From a virus, in the IMG/VR virus record IMGVR_UViG_3300027782_004173, positions 1-22,229 of that record: a stretch of 22,229 nt of DNA; one strand, written 5' to 3'. Below, one piece after another: positions 7,044 to 14,436 of the stretch; the first letter of the stretch is position 1, and every line of letters starts with the position of its first letter. The position numbers and the translations under genes were made by a program. Under the pieces are notes generated by a model. It did not search any database. It was not told the DNA's origin and saw only the letters and a list, made by a program, of their open reading frames with translations.

Positions 7044-7049
7044 AATTAT
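7020..7049 (+). repeat. Direct repeat, right copy (30 bp)
   Basis: Partner of 5493-5522 with one mismatch at 7040. It spans the C-terminal codons and stop of triplet copy 3 and 6 bp of the following spacer. Recombination between the two copies would delete copies 2 and 3 together with the late promoter. Confidence 0.8.
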
Positions 7050-7080
7050 TAAATTTAAAAATAATAATAATTTATTTTTT
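7043..7080 (+). terminator. Possible A/T-only terminator
   Basis: AAATTATTA at 7043-7051 pairs with TAATAATTT at 7065-7073 across a 13-nt loop, followed by a T run to 7080. It lies exactly between the convergent ends of triplet copy 3 and the minus-strand transferase, overlapping the latter's stop. The stem holds no G-C pair, so it is weak by normal standards. Only the position makes it credible. Confidence 0.3.
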
Positions 7081-7788
7081 AAAATTGTCTATAAATTCCT
7101 GTAATTTTTTAACATCGGTGTCTAGATGTTGATCTTTGACTTTGTTCCATACATAAGCATCTCTATTATTGATATTTAAATTTCCACGCACTTTTTGAGC
7201 TGTGGGATCATCAACTATTTTTTTTGCTTTAAACTCCACTGTTGGCAAATAAAGACATCTGTTTAATTTTCTAGCAACTTTTTGTGTATACGCATCCACA
7301 TACCAATGCCAAAAAAACGGCGGAAGAAAATAACCCAGAGTATTAATCCAATTTTTGTGTAGAGCAAAATGTGGAGAACCCAACGGCTTGTCTTCCCATA
7401 GTTTAACTTCGTCACTTAATTTTTCCTTGTTGCGCCCGTCTTTTGGCACCACCATGAGTATTTTATCATTATATTTTTGAAATTCTTCTACAATTAATTG
7501 ATCCCAGTTATTTGTCAAGATCTGCACATCATCTCCAACCAACATAACAATGTCTTTGGTAGTTTTTTCGCACATGAGATTCCAACTATAACATGTTGAT
7601 TGATCGGGTCCTATGTAATAGTTTTTTTCATTTATTAGAGATTTATAATGTTCTAATTTTTCATCATCATGATTGAGGTAAAAAAGTATTTGTAAATTTT
7701 CTGGTTGTCTTGCAGTTGACAATGCGCTTTCATACATCCTCTTTGCAAGTTCGGGTCTTCCTCGAGATGGACATAGTATTGAAATCAT
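7072..7788 (-). CDS. GT2-like glycosyltransferase
   Basis: A 238-aa GT-A transferase. The opening ISILCPSRGRPE is the usual first strand and loop of family 2. CYSWNLMCEKTTKDIVMLVGDDVQ (DD at 86-87) provides the acidic metal/nucleotide site. The centre has the GSPHFALHKNW acceptor region and PPFFWHWYVDAY, where the WYVD aspartate may be the catalytic base. No membrane segment follows, so it is a soluble enzyme. It is the last gene of a five-gene minus-strand block. Its ATG overlaps the stop of the epimerase gene (ATGA), so the two should be co-translated. Donor and acceptor are not predictable. Confidence 0.75.
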   Translation of the reverse strand: MISILCPSRGRPELAKRMYESALSTARQPENLQILFYLNHDDEKLEHYKSLINEKNYYIGPDQSTCYSWNLMCEKTTKDIVMLVGDDVQILTNNWDQLIVEEFQKYNDKILMVVPKDGRNKEKLSDEVKLWEDKPLGSPHFALHKNWINTLGYFLPPFFWHWYVDAYTQKVARKLNRCLYLPTVEFKAKKIVDDPTAQKVRGNLNINNRDAYVWNKVKDQHLDTDVKKLQEFIDNFKK

Positions 7789-8786
7789 ATCAATCTATCT
7801 TTCCATGTTTTAGGAGTTTTGTCACTAATTATTTCTAGTGGAAGATGATATTTAAATTTTCGTGTACCTCTCTGTCGTATATAATCTGCAGTTTTTGCCA
7901 CAGCAGTTTTTAAATTAGTAGTGGTACGATAATTTAATAATCGACGAGCTTTGTCTGCTGAGCATGTGGCTAGTTTTACTTCCTTGGGTCTGTCTTCGTA
8001 GTGTATGGGATCTAGGTTACAGCCTGTTTCATTAGCACACAATGCTGATAATTGATTGATACTTACAAACTCCTCATCGGGTCCAATATTAATTATTTCT
8101 CCTTTAACATTTTCGTTAAATGCCAACTCATTCAAACAATAAAGACAGTCATCAATATAACTGAAACATCTTTTTTGTTCTCCGTCTCCATATATAACAG
8201 ATGCTTTGCCTTGTAGCATTCTGTTCAACATAATACTCATTACATTACGAAAAGGGTCATCATATTTCTGTCTTGGTCCTACGATATTATGTGGAACTGC
8301 TATGTTCCATTCTATACCGTGTGTATCACATAAATTTTTAATGACTCGTTCGCCTGCCTCTTTAGCAATACCATACGGATCCTGAGGATTAGGCTCATAT
8401 TCTTCTAGGAAAGGCACCTGATTGGTCCCATATCTTGCCATGGAAGAACAATATATAAATCTCTTAACTTGATTTCTTATTGCTGCTGTAACTGTGGCTA
8501 CAGATGCTTCAAATATATTTTGTGTTACTAACAATGGACTAAAGACACTCAATCCTTCATAAGCAGTAGCGGCACAATGATACACTATGTCACTGCTTCG
8601 CATGGCTTCGGTCATCTTATCTAGGTCTCGACAATCAATTTGATGAAACTCCACGCCTTCGGGTATGTTATCACTGTAACCACCTATCATGTTGTCATTA
8701 CCGGCCACCCGATGACCATTGGATATCATGAGATCTGCTAGGTGCGATCCTAAAAATCCAGCTACGCCTGTTATAAAAACCTTCAT
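7785..8786 (-). CDS. NAD-dependent nucleotide-sugar epimerase/dehydratase
   Basis: A 333-aa extended short-chain dehydrogenase. GVAGFLG at residues 7-13 binds NAD(P). CAATAYEG near 71-78, YCSSMARYG at 112-120 and PYGIAKE with Y138 and K142 form the catalytic set. The GDGEQKRCFSYIDD segment and late INIG loop are typical of UDP-glucose / UDP-GlcNAc 4-epimerases and related enzymes. Which nucleotide sugar it acts on is unclear. The C-terminus extends about 20 residues past the usual end (a basic FKYHLPLEII segment). It is co-directional with the FkbM gene upstream (6-bp gap) and the GT2 gene downstream (overlap), consistent with making a donor for that transferase. Confidence 0.85.
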   Translation of the reverse strand: MKVFITGVAGFLGSHLADLMISNGHRVAGNDNMIGGYSDNIPEGVEFHQIDCRDLDKMTEAMRSSDIVYHCAATAYEGLSVFSPLLVTQNIFEASVATVTAAIRNQVKRFIYCSSMARYGTNQVPFLEEYEPNPQDPYGIAKEAGERVIKNLCDTHGIEWNIAVPHNIVGPRQKYDDPFRNVMSIMLNRMLQGKASVIYGDGEQKRCFSYIDDCLYCLNELAFNENVKGEIINIGPDEEFVSINQLSALCANETGCNLDPIHYEDRPKEVKLATCSADKARRLLNYRTTTNLKTAVAKTADYIRQRGTRKFKYHLPLEIISDKTPKTWKDRLI

Positions 8787-8792
8787 AATATA

Positions 8793-9428
8793 TTAATTAT
8801 TCCTAACAAAGACCTTGTCTGGCCATTTATCTATCAATGTGGTAAAACCTAACTGTTCTAGATATTTTTCTATTTCTATATTGCTAGAATTATATTTTTT
8901 TGAATTATTGTTCAATTCTATCATTAAAAAACTACAATCTTTTAGTGTATCTTTTGCTCCACGAAGTACATTCATTTCAAAACCTTCTACATCTATTTTA
9001 ATTAAATCAACATCCTCAAATTTAAAAGAATCCACAGTCTTCATTAATATATTGCCCACGGAATAAATTCTTCTAGCTTGTGTAAAATCATCATCAGTTA
9101 ATGATACCCTAGTTTCAATATCTCCCACAGCATAATCTAATAGTTCTATATTATCAAAAGAAGAAAGATTTTTTAAAAGACATTCAACGTGTGTTCGGTC
9201 AGGCTCAATAGCATATATCTTTTTGCAATATGGTGCAAATTCTGCACTCCAAGTACCGCACCATGCTCCAATATCTAATACTGTATTAAATTTTTGATTA
9301 TGACCTTGACACCAATTGAGAAATTCTTTGAGACATTTGTTCTGTGTAAATGCTTGTCCTTGGCGCCATTGTTCCACATGTATGTCGTTGCTGGGCACCC
9401 AAAATCCGTTTATTTTTTCTATGTTCAT
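8793..9428 (-). CDS. FkbM-family methyltransferase
   Basis: A 211-aa SAM methyltransferase of the FkbM type. LDIGAWCGTWS at residues 51-61 is motif I, IYAIEPD (E75) is the ribose-binding acid, and VDLIKIDVEGFEMNVLRGA at 140-158 is the family signature. Family members O-methylate sugars and polyketides, and are common in phage and bacterial glycan loci. It starts with an ATG overlapping the stop of the upstream capsule-like gene (ATGA) and ends 6 bp before the epimerase gene. The N-terminal 45 residues lead into the Rossmann core without a signal peptide. Sugar O-methylation could cap a chain, but the acceptor is unknown. Confidence 0.85.
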   Translation of the reverse strand: MNIEKINGFWVPSNDIHVEQWRQGQAFTQNKCLKEFLNWCQGHNQKFNTVLDIGAWCGTWSAEFAPYCKKIYAIEPDRTHVECLLKNLSSFDNIELLDYAVGDIETRVSLTDDDFTQARRIYSVGNILMKTVDSFKFEDVDLIKIDVEGFEMNVLRGAKDTLKDCSFLMIELNNNSKKYNSSNIEIEKYLEQLGFTTLIDKWPDKVFVRNN

Positions 9429-10237
9429 AACATTCTAATTTCTTTTAAAATACTGACAGCTGTGCCATTGGCAAATTCTTGAGGAGTAAATTGTTGATAT
9501 GCTAAAGAATGTAGCCATGGAGAGGGATCTGTATAAAACGGATCTTCTATCTCAGACAAACTCGCAGATGCCATTGGCCAAGCAAAACTTTTTGGATCAC
9601 TGAACACTGGCACTCCTTCCAGTGCTGCTGCTACTGCACTGATGCTGCAACTGGTCACGCATGCCCATGCATTCTGTAAATCTTGCTCCAAGGGTACATC
9701 GGCCACAGCAGGACCAGATGTGCCGGCCTTTCTGGGTTTTTCTCTGATCTTGATGGGTCGATCTGTATATTTTTTTATTTCTTTTATAGTGTTATCTAGC
9801 CAATTAGTTTTTTTAAGATATGTGTGTATGCCCATGCTGCTGGGACAAATAAGAATATGTTCTCCTTGGTTTTTATTTCTTGTTTTAATTTTTAAATTAA
9901 ATTTGTCAAGTCGATCTGATGGGCAATCTCTCCAGTATCTAGCATGTATTTGATTCTTGCAAATTCTCCAGTAATGATTATCTTCTTTTAAATTGTTATT
10001 GTCAAATCTTCCAAAGTAAGGAGTATCAGTGTACCAATAATCTAACCCTTGCTGCTCTAGCTGATGTATAAGGTTAATATTATTGTTAACAAATCCCCAA
10101 AACATTGCAGTAGAAGTTGCGTCTGTGTCTGTGTTGTTTTTTACTGCTACACTATCAGGCCAAGTCTTTTTAATTCCATCAAATACTTCCCAACATTTAC
10201 TTTTGGGTTTATCAAGTGGTGCATAGATTGTTAACAT
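9425..10237 (-). CDS. Capsule-synthesis-like glycosyltransferase (family copy A)
   Basis: A 270-aa member of a family present four times here (also 12650, 13455 and 18921). The shared core resembles the C-terminal half of GT-B capsule proteins: NWLDNTIKEIKKYTDRPIKIR, then a WACVTSCSISAVAAALEGVPVFSD block that forms the nucleotide-binding end. A family tail follows: IE, P, PxxWLHSLAYQQFTPQEFANG. The RPHP motif found in the 13455 and 18921 copies is replaced by REKP. Related domains in KpsS/KpsC-type proteins transfer Kdo, so this may be a transferase, but I see no proof of catalysis. It sits second in the minus-strand block, overlapping the FkbM gene by 4 bp. Confidence 0.65.
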   Translation of the reverse strand: MLTIYAPLDKPKSKCWEVFDGIKKTWPDSVAVKNNTDTDATSTAMFWGFVNNNINLIHQLEQQGLDYWYTDTPYFGRFDNNNLKEDNHYWRICKNQIHARYWRDCPSDRLDKFNLKIKTRNKNQGEHILICPSSMGIHTYLKKTNWLDNTIKEIKKYTDRPIKIREKPRKAGTSGPAVADVPLEQDLQNAWACVTSCSISAVAAALEGVPVFSDPKSFAWPMASASLSEIEDPFYTDPSPWLHSLAYQQFTPQEFANGTAVSILKEIRML

Positions 10238-10251
10238 TTATAAAACTATTT

Positions 10252-10731
10252 TTAAATTTGAAAATGAACTGTGTGTCTAGTACAGAATTCATCAAGTTTA
10301 TTTTGCCACCAAGAAGGAGATTTAATAGTCACATGACAATTCTCTCCATTACGGAATTTTTTTTTGGCTTTTTTTGTATCAATAACAAAAAAAGTCCATT
10401 TATTACATAATGAATTAATGTGCTTTAAAGTGTTGTCCACTTGTGATTCTGGTATATGTTCCATGACATCGGTACAAATTATCATATCTGCTGGACCAGG
10501 TTCTTCACTAAATTTTACTACTGCTGGATCGTATCCTTGTATTTTTTTCATCCACTGTTCTGGCCAGAAGAGAGCTTTACCACAACCATAATCTAATATA
10601 TCTTTGCAATCGTGAGTCATCATTAGCTCATCAATCTCTGCAATCCAGTGTTGAAGTGATTTGCCTGTAAAATGTAGAGACGATTTGTGTAATTGTTTAT
10701 GTAAATCAATATAACGTTCTTTTTCCAACAT
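10252..10731 (-). CDS. Small SAM-dependent methyltransferase
   Basis: A 159-aa class I methyltransferase. ILDYGCGKALFW at residues 45-56 is motif I, IQGYDPA (D68) the ribose-binding acid, and MIICTDVMEHIPE at 83-95 the post-I segment of the Methyltransf_11/23 group. A late TFFVIDTKKAKKKFRNGENCHVT strand-loop completes the fold. The short length leaves out most of the usual C-terminal cap. It is the first gene of the minus-strand block, starting 54 bp from the divergent GT61 gene, with the capsule-like gene 14 bp downstream. The likely substrate is a sugar or glycan intermediate, by context only. Confidence 0.75.
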   Translation of the reverse strand: MLEKERYIDLHKQLHKSSLHFTGKSLQHWIAEIDELMMTHDCKDILDYGCGKALFWPEQWMKKIQGYDPAVVKFSEEPGPADMIICTDVMEHIPESQVDNTLKHINSLCNKWTFFVIDTKKAKKKFRNGENCHVTIKSPSWWQNKLDEFCTRHTVHFQI

Positions 10732-10785
10732 TTAATATTTAAGTTTATCTATAAGCTATTTTATAGTATAATTATTCAAAGAACA
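10732..10785. promoter_or_regulatory. Divergent spacer with inverted repeat
   Basis: The 54-bp spacer between the outward-facing methyltransferase and GT61 genes is almost all A/T. CTATAA (10749-10754) and TTATAG (10761-10766) form an inverted repeat. On the plus strand TATAAT stands at 10767-10772, correctly placed for a start near 10779, but no -35 match precedes it. On the minus strand a TATAAAATA-like stretch crosses the repeat. Both genes need a promoter here, but its type cannot be decided. Confidence 0.4.
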
Positions 10786-11868
10786 ATGATTGTAAAAAAC
10801 ATATCGGCCATACAGTACTTCCAGGAACGTTTTGATATAATGGATGTGCCATATCAATACACTGTGGACTATCATCCCGATGCCCCCAGGAAAACTTTTA
10901 CCACTAATCCCACATTCCTGGCTGAATTTCATGATTGTATCGCACATAGTTTACCTCTAATAATCACAAACGAGAACCATCTTATCACTTCGCACATCTG
11001 GCCACTGTTGCACAACACCAAATACAAACCTCAGAAGACACACGGATTATGGCAAGCATGGGGAGACAACGTTGATATATCGTTACCTGCTGCCAGCAAA
11101 CAATTTGACGAGCCTTACAAATACGTATGGTTGCCCATCGATGAACACAGTGCCAATAATGCTTGGCACATATGGATTGATGTGATATCAAAATTTAGAT
11201 TAATTGAAAAACATTTCAGTCACAAATATACAGATTTTATCTATGTGTTGAGCAGCCCAAGCGAATATTTTAACAGCGTGGCCAAGGAGTTATTTCCAGA
11301 ATTAAGATATTATGTAATGCCTAAAAATACCACATGGAAGTTCTCTCATTTATTAGCACCCTCCATGAGCAATCACGAAGATGGTATAACTGTGCCTGAA
11401 ATGGCAAAATGGTTGCGACATAAGTTTGGAGAGAAAACGAAGCATACTAGAAAAATTTTTATTAGCAGAGACGATGCACCTGCAAGAAAATTGATCAATG
11501 CCGAAGAAGTATTAATGGCCTTGCAGGGTTGGGAAACAGTGACATTGACCGGCATGAGCATAAAGAAACAAATAGAACTCTTTTCCGCGGCTTCTCATGT
11601 GATATCCACACACGGTGCTGGATTAACCAATCTATTATGGTGCCAACCGGAAACAAAAGTAATAGAGATAAGTCAAACAGAACTATTAGAAAAAAAAGTT
11701 TATCCTGTGCTAAGTCATCATTTGGGATTATCTCATCGTGTGCTATTGGGGGAGAAAGTGCCAATAGCAGGAGATAAAATTAAAGGAGTGAAAAGAAAAA
11801 AAGATTTTAATAATATTCATATAGATTCTTTAGCAATATTAAAAGCGTTAGATAACTTTTATAACTGA
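10786..11868 (+). CDS. GT61-family glycosyltransferase
   Basis: A 360-aa protein of glycosyltransferase family 61 (DUF563). Landmarks are NNAWHIWIDVISKF near residues 124-137 (the family NxxHWxxD-like block), IFISRDDAPARK at 224-235, and the signature THGAGLTNLLWC at 275-286 followed by VIEIS. Family 61 includes xylosyl- and GlcNAc-transferases in eukaryotes and many bacterial and viral capsule enzymes; here the sugar is unknown. There is no signal or membrane segment. The start has the ACA-ATG context shared by other uncoupled genes here. It is a single-gene plus-strand unit, and its last 21 bp overlap the end of the convergent GT8-like gene. Confidence 0.85.
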   Translation: MIVKNISAIQYFQERFDIMDVPYQYTVDYHPDAPRKTFTTNPTFLAEFHDCIAHSLPLIITNENHLITSHIWPLLHNTKYKPQKTHGLWQAWGDNVDISLPAASKQFDEPYKYVWLPIDEHSANNAWHIWIDVISKFRLIEKHFSHKYTDFIYVLSSPSEYFNSVAKELFPELRYYVMPKNTTWKFSHLLAPSMSNHEDGITVPEMAKWLRHKFGEKTKHTRKIFISRDDAPARKLINAEEVLMALQGWETVTLTGMSIKKQIELFSAASHVISTHGAGLTNLLWCQPETKVIEISQTELLEKKVYPVLSHHLGLSHRVLLGEKVPIAGDKIKGVKRKKDFNNIHIDSLAILKALDNFYN

Positions 11869-12603
11869 AAGATCCACAGTTATTCCGGGATATATTTTTT
11901 TTAATACTTGCCAAATTTTTGTTCCTCTTTTATGTTTTTTACCTCCCGCACAGTGTAAAAAATATATGTGTTCATAAGAAAAACTTTCTCCGTTGTTTTT
12001 ATGATTCCATTTAAGGCTCATGTCTTCATAGGCAACATTGCTTTTAATAATACAATAATTTAAGAACTGTCCATCGTCAACTTTTTTATCAGACATGTTT
12101 TTATAGTCACTGATATAAGGTAACATCTGTTCTGAAGATTTTTTATTCAGCATGAACACTCCTGGCTGTATACTTTTTTTTTGTATTAGATCTCCGGGTA
12201 TATCGTACAACAATGGATTGTTATGGACCAGTGCTTTGGCTCCAGCGGCATCTGTACGCCGAAATTTTGTATACTCTGCTCCTTTAAATGTTTCAAGATT
12301 ACTGTATTTTTCGAATATATTTGGTGCATGTGGCAGAGCAAAAACATCACTGTCTACATATAATATTTGATCATATTTGTCCCACCATGAGCGATCTATC
12401 CATAGATCAAATCTTTCCCATGTTGGGTGTTTAAATGATAACCTGGGTTTGGTAATTTTTAGATAATCAATACCATATTTTTTACAATAGAGTTGAAAAC
12501 TATGACTGGAATATTGTTCTGCAGGACTGGGGCCGAGATTATTAAAATTTGGTTGAGTATATAAGTTGGTATCTATATAATATTGAATAACAAGGTTTCT
12601 CAT
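11848..12603 (-). CDS. GT8-like glycosyltransferase
   Basis: A 251-aa transferase. The start is MRNLVIQYY at 12603. The longer in-frame version from 12843 would overlap the divergent gene by nearly 200 bp, and its extra 80 residues look like shadow sequence. A DSD metal site lies at residues 84-86 inside ILYVDSDVFALP, FDLWIDRSWW precedes it, and a late YFLHCAGGKKHKRG gives the second His/Gly part expected of GT8-type enzymes. The GVFMLNK block is the usual acceptor-side strand. It is soluble. It forms a lone minus-strand gene in a plus-strand stretch, converging with GT61 (21-bp overlap) and diverging from the 12650 gene across 46 bp. Confidence 0.75.
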   Translation of the reverse strand: MRNLVIQYYIDTNLYTQPNFNNLGPSPAEQYSSHSFQLYCKKYGIDYLKITKPRLSFKHPTWERFDLWIDRSWWDKYDQILYVDSDVFALPHAPNIFEKYSNLETFKGAEYTKFRRTDAAGAKALVHNNPLLYDIPGDLIQKKSIQPGVFMLNKKSSEQMLPYISDYKNMSDKKVDDGQFLNYCIIKSNVAYEDMSLKWNHKNNGESFSYEHIYFLHCAGGKKHKRGTKIWQVLKKIYPGITVDLSVIKVI

Positions 12604-12649
12604 AATGATCTTTATATTTAAGTGATCTAAAAAGAAATAATTAATAACA
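12604..12649. other. Divergent spacer, no clear promoter
   Basis: A 46-bp A/T-rich spacer between the GT8-like gene (minus) and the capsule-like gene (plus). A CTTAAATA octamer at 12615-12622 on the minus strand resembles a late promoter but is too close to the start at 12603 to give a leader. No sigma70 hexamer pair is visible on either strand. The plus-strand start is preceded by AATAACA. Confidence 0.4.
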
Positions 12650-13465
12650 ATGATATACATTAGCTCTACCAACAGAGAACACACAGAAAAATATGTAAAT
12701 TTTGCTCTCAAAGGTTTAACTGGTTCTGTAAAATTATCTCCAGATGATATTATAAAAACCAAGGATTGTGAGGCAGTTGTATTTTTTGGTATTTTAAGAG
12801 GTACCAACCTTGTGTATCGATGGGCTGTGGAAAACAAGATCAATTTCTATTATATCGATAGGCCATACTGGGGCGACACCAGGAAAGATCCCTACTATGT
12901 CAAGATTGTCAAAAATAATCATTTAAAAAATTGGCAAGAAACCAGACCGGATGATCGATACAAGAAATCTTTTCCATGGAAGATCAACCCCTGGCAGAAA
13001 GGTGGTCGAGAGATAGTTGTGTGTCCCCCATCCAACGCCATGACAGAATTTTTTGGGATAAAAGATTGGTTAGATAATACTCTAAAGATATTGCGGGCCA
13101 ACACTGACCGCCCTATAAAAATTAGGAACAAAGGATACAATCCGTTGGTGGCATATAACAAACAAGGACACCTGATTGTCAACGGCAAGGATAATACCCC
13201 TCCATCAGAACCCATAGTATGGGAGAAAGTGCATGCTATCGTAACTTACAATTCTAACATCACTCTAGAGGCTACCTCTAGAGGCATACCTTGCTTCACA
13301 GACGCACACAATGCTTGTGCGCCAATATCAGAAACAGACTTTACAAAAATAGAATCACCTCGTTATCCAGATAGAGAACCCTGCTATCATTCTCTAGCAT
13401 ATGGACAATTCACAGCAGAAGAAATGAGCAATGGTTATGCTTGGAAAGTTTTAAATGAAAGTTGA
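12650..13465 (+). CDS. Capsule-synthesis-like glycosyltransferase (family copy B)
   Basis: A 271-aa member of the four-copy family, closest in layout to the 9425 gene. Both have an N-terminal domain with a [YI]D.PY[WF]G block, then WLDNTLKILRANTDRPIKIRNKG. The HAIVTYNSNITLEATSRGIPCFTD block is next, followed by the tail IESPRYPDREP...LAYGQFTAEEMSNG. As in copy A, the RPHP motif is absent (IRNKG at that place). This subtype may bind a different donor or be inactive. It starts with ACA-ATG after a divergent spacer, and its end overlaps the next gene by 11 bp. It is the first gene of the right-hand plus-strand run. Confidence 0.65.
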   Translation: MIYISSTNREHTEKYVNFALKGLTGSVKLSPDDIIKTKDCEAVVFFGILRGTNLVYRWAVENKINFYYIDRPYWGDTRKDPYYVKIVKNNHLKNWQETRPDDRYKKSFPWKINPWQKGGREIVVCPPSNAMTEFFGIKDWLDNTLKILRANTDRPIKIRNKGYNPLVAYNKQGHLIVNGKDNTPPSEPIVWEKVHAIVTYNSNITLEATSRGIPCFTDAHNACAPISETDFTKIESPRYPDREPCYHSLAYGQFTAEEMSNGYAWKVLNES

Positions 13466-14435
13466 AATATTTCGAAGAACAGTAAAGGACAGGCGCCGAG
13501 GAGCCAGCTGGGACCTACTGCAACACATGGCAGAAGGCATACGAGCATCTGGAGACGAGCCTATAATTGTTAATGAGAATCTCACAGGAGAATGGCAGAA
13601 AGATGAGATGGAACCCACAGCGCCTATAGGTTGTATGTTTGGTTATGGTGGTGATAAACAGATGCATCATACCAAGGGTCGAAGGAGAGATCTTGTGGAG
13701 CGTGCTAAGAAAAAAGGTATCTATATTATTACATTTGATGGGGGTCTATTAAGCAGTTTTGGCAACGTGCATGGAGCGCAACATCATTGGAGAGTGTCTC
13801 TGTACTCTCCCATGAACAACGGCAATTTTTTATCTGATAACTCTCCCCCGGATCGTTGGGAAATGATGAAAGGTATATGGAACATAAAGAATGAGCCATG
13901 GAGGCAATCTAATCCTGAAGATCCAATATTGTTTGTTCTACAGCCCAAAGATAACTGGAGCATGAATGAACTAGATCCCGTTGATTGGTTTAAGGATGTT
14001 TACAATAAATTAAGACCACTAACTTCTAGAAAATTTTTAGTAAGACCACACCCCAATCATGTAGTAGCTATGGAACAAAGAAAAAACGAATTTCCTAGCG
14101 ATGTTGAATTAATAATAGGACAAAAATTTTTTACGGGTGATAATAAAAAATATTATAGATTTAATTTTCAAGAAGCTATTGCCAATTGTCATGCTGTGGT
14201 TACACACAATTCAACCGCCAGCACAGACAGTTGTGTGAGAGGTATACCCACGTTCTGTACTTCTGATCTAGCGATATGCTGGCCTGTGGCCAATCAAGAT
14301 TTAACCAAAATAGAATCTCCCGAATACCCTGATAGAACACAATGGTTGAATGATCTAGGATATAAGATGTGGACCACAGAAGAAATTAAAGATGGCACAG
14401 TGTTTCGTAGATTCAAACAGAGACTAGGATTATAG
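13455..14435 (+). CDS. Capsule-synthesis-like glycosyltransferase (family copy C)
   Basis: A 326-aa, longest member of the family. Its N-terminal half has IFRRTVKDRRRGASWDLL and a GCMFGYGGDK segment, with an IITFDGGLLSSFG strand-loop, giving a plausible first GT-B domain. The C-terminal half contains KFLVRPHPNH (RPHP motif), CHAVVTHNSTASTDSCVRGIPTF and the tail IESPEYPDRTQWLNDLGYKMWTTEEIKDG. RPHP and the HNST block are features of capsule polysaccharide export/synthesis transferases (KpsS-like). It overlaps the previous gene by 11 bp and the asparagine synthetase gene follows after one base, so the three are one transcript. Transferase function is inferred, and the sugar is unknown. Confidence 0.7.
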   Translation: MKVEIFRRTVKDRRRGASWDLLQHMAEGIRASGDEPIIVNENLTGEWQKDEMEPTAPIGCMFGYGGDKQMHHTKGRRRDLVERAKKKGIYIITFDGGLLSSFGNVHGAQHHWRVSLYSPMNNGNFLSDNSPPDRWEMMKGIWNIKNEPWRQSNPEDPILFVLQPKDNWSMNELDPVDWFKDVYNKLRPLTSRKFLVRPHPNHVVAMEQRKNEFPSDVELIIGQKFFTGDNKKYYRFNFQEAIANCHAVVTHNSTASTDSCVRGIPTFCTSDLAICWPVANQDLTKIESPEYPDRTQWLNDLGYKMWTTEEIKDGTVFRRFKQRLGL

Positions 14436-14436
14436 T

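Noticed and set aside
7072-10731. Prophage or bacterial O-antigen operon as the source of the minus block
   Set aside because: Composition, overlap style and family paralogy (9425 with 12650, 13455 and 18921) match the plus-strand phage genes, so it is part of the same island.
12604-12843. N-terminal extension of the minus-strand GT8-like gene (80 residues)
   Set aside because: It would cross the divergent gene starting at 12650, and its composition is unlike the rest of the protein. MRNLVIQYY at 12603 starts the transferase fold directly.
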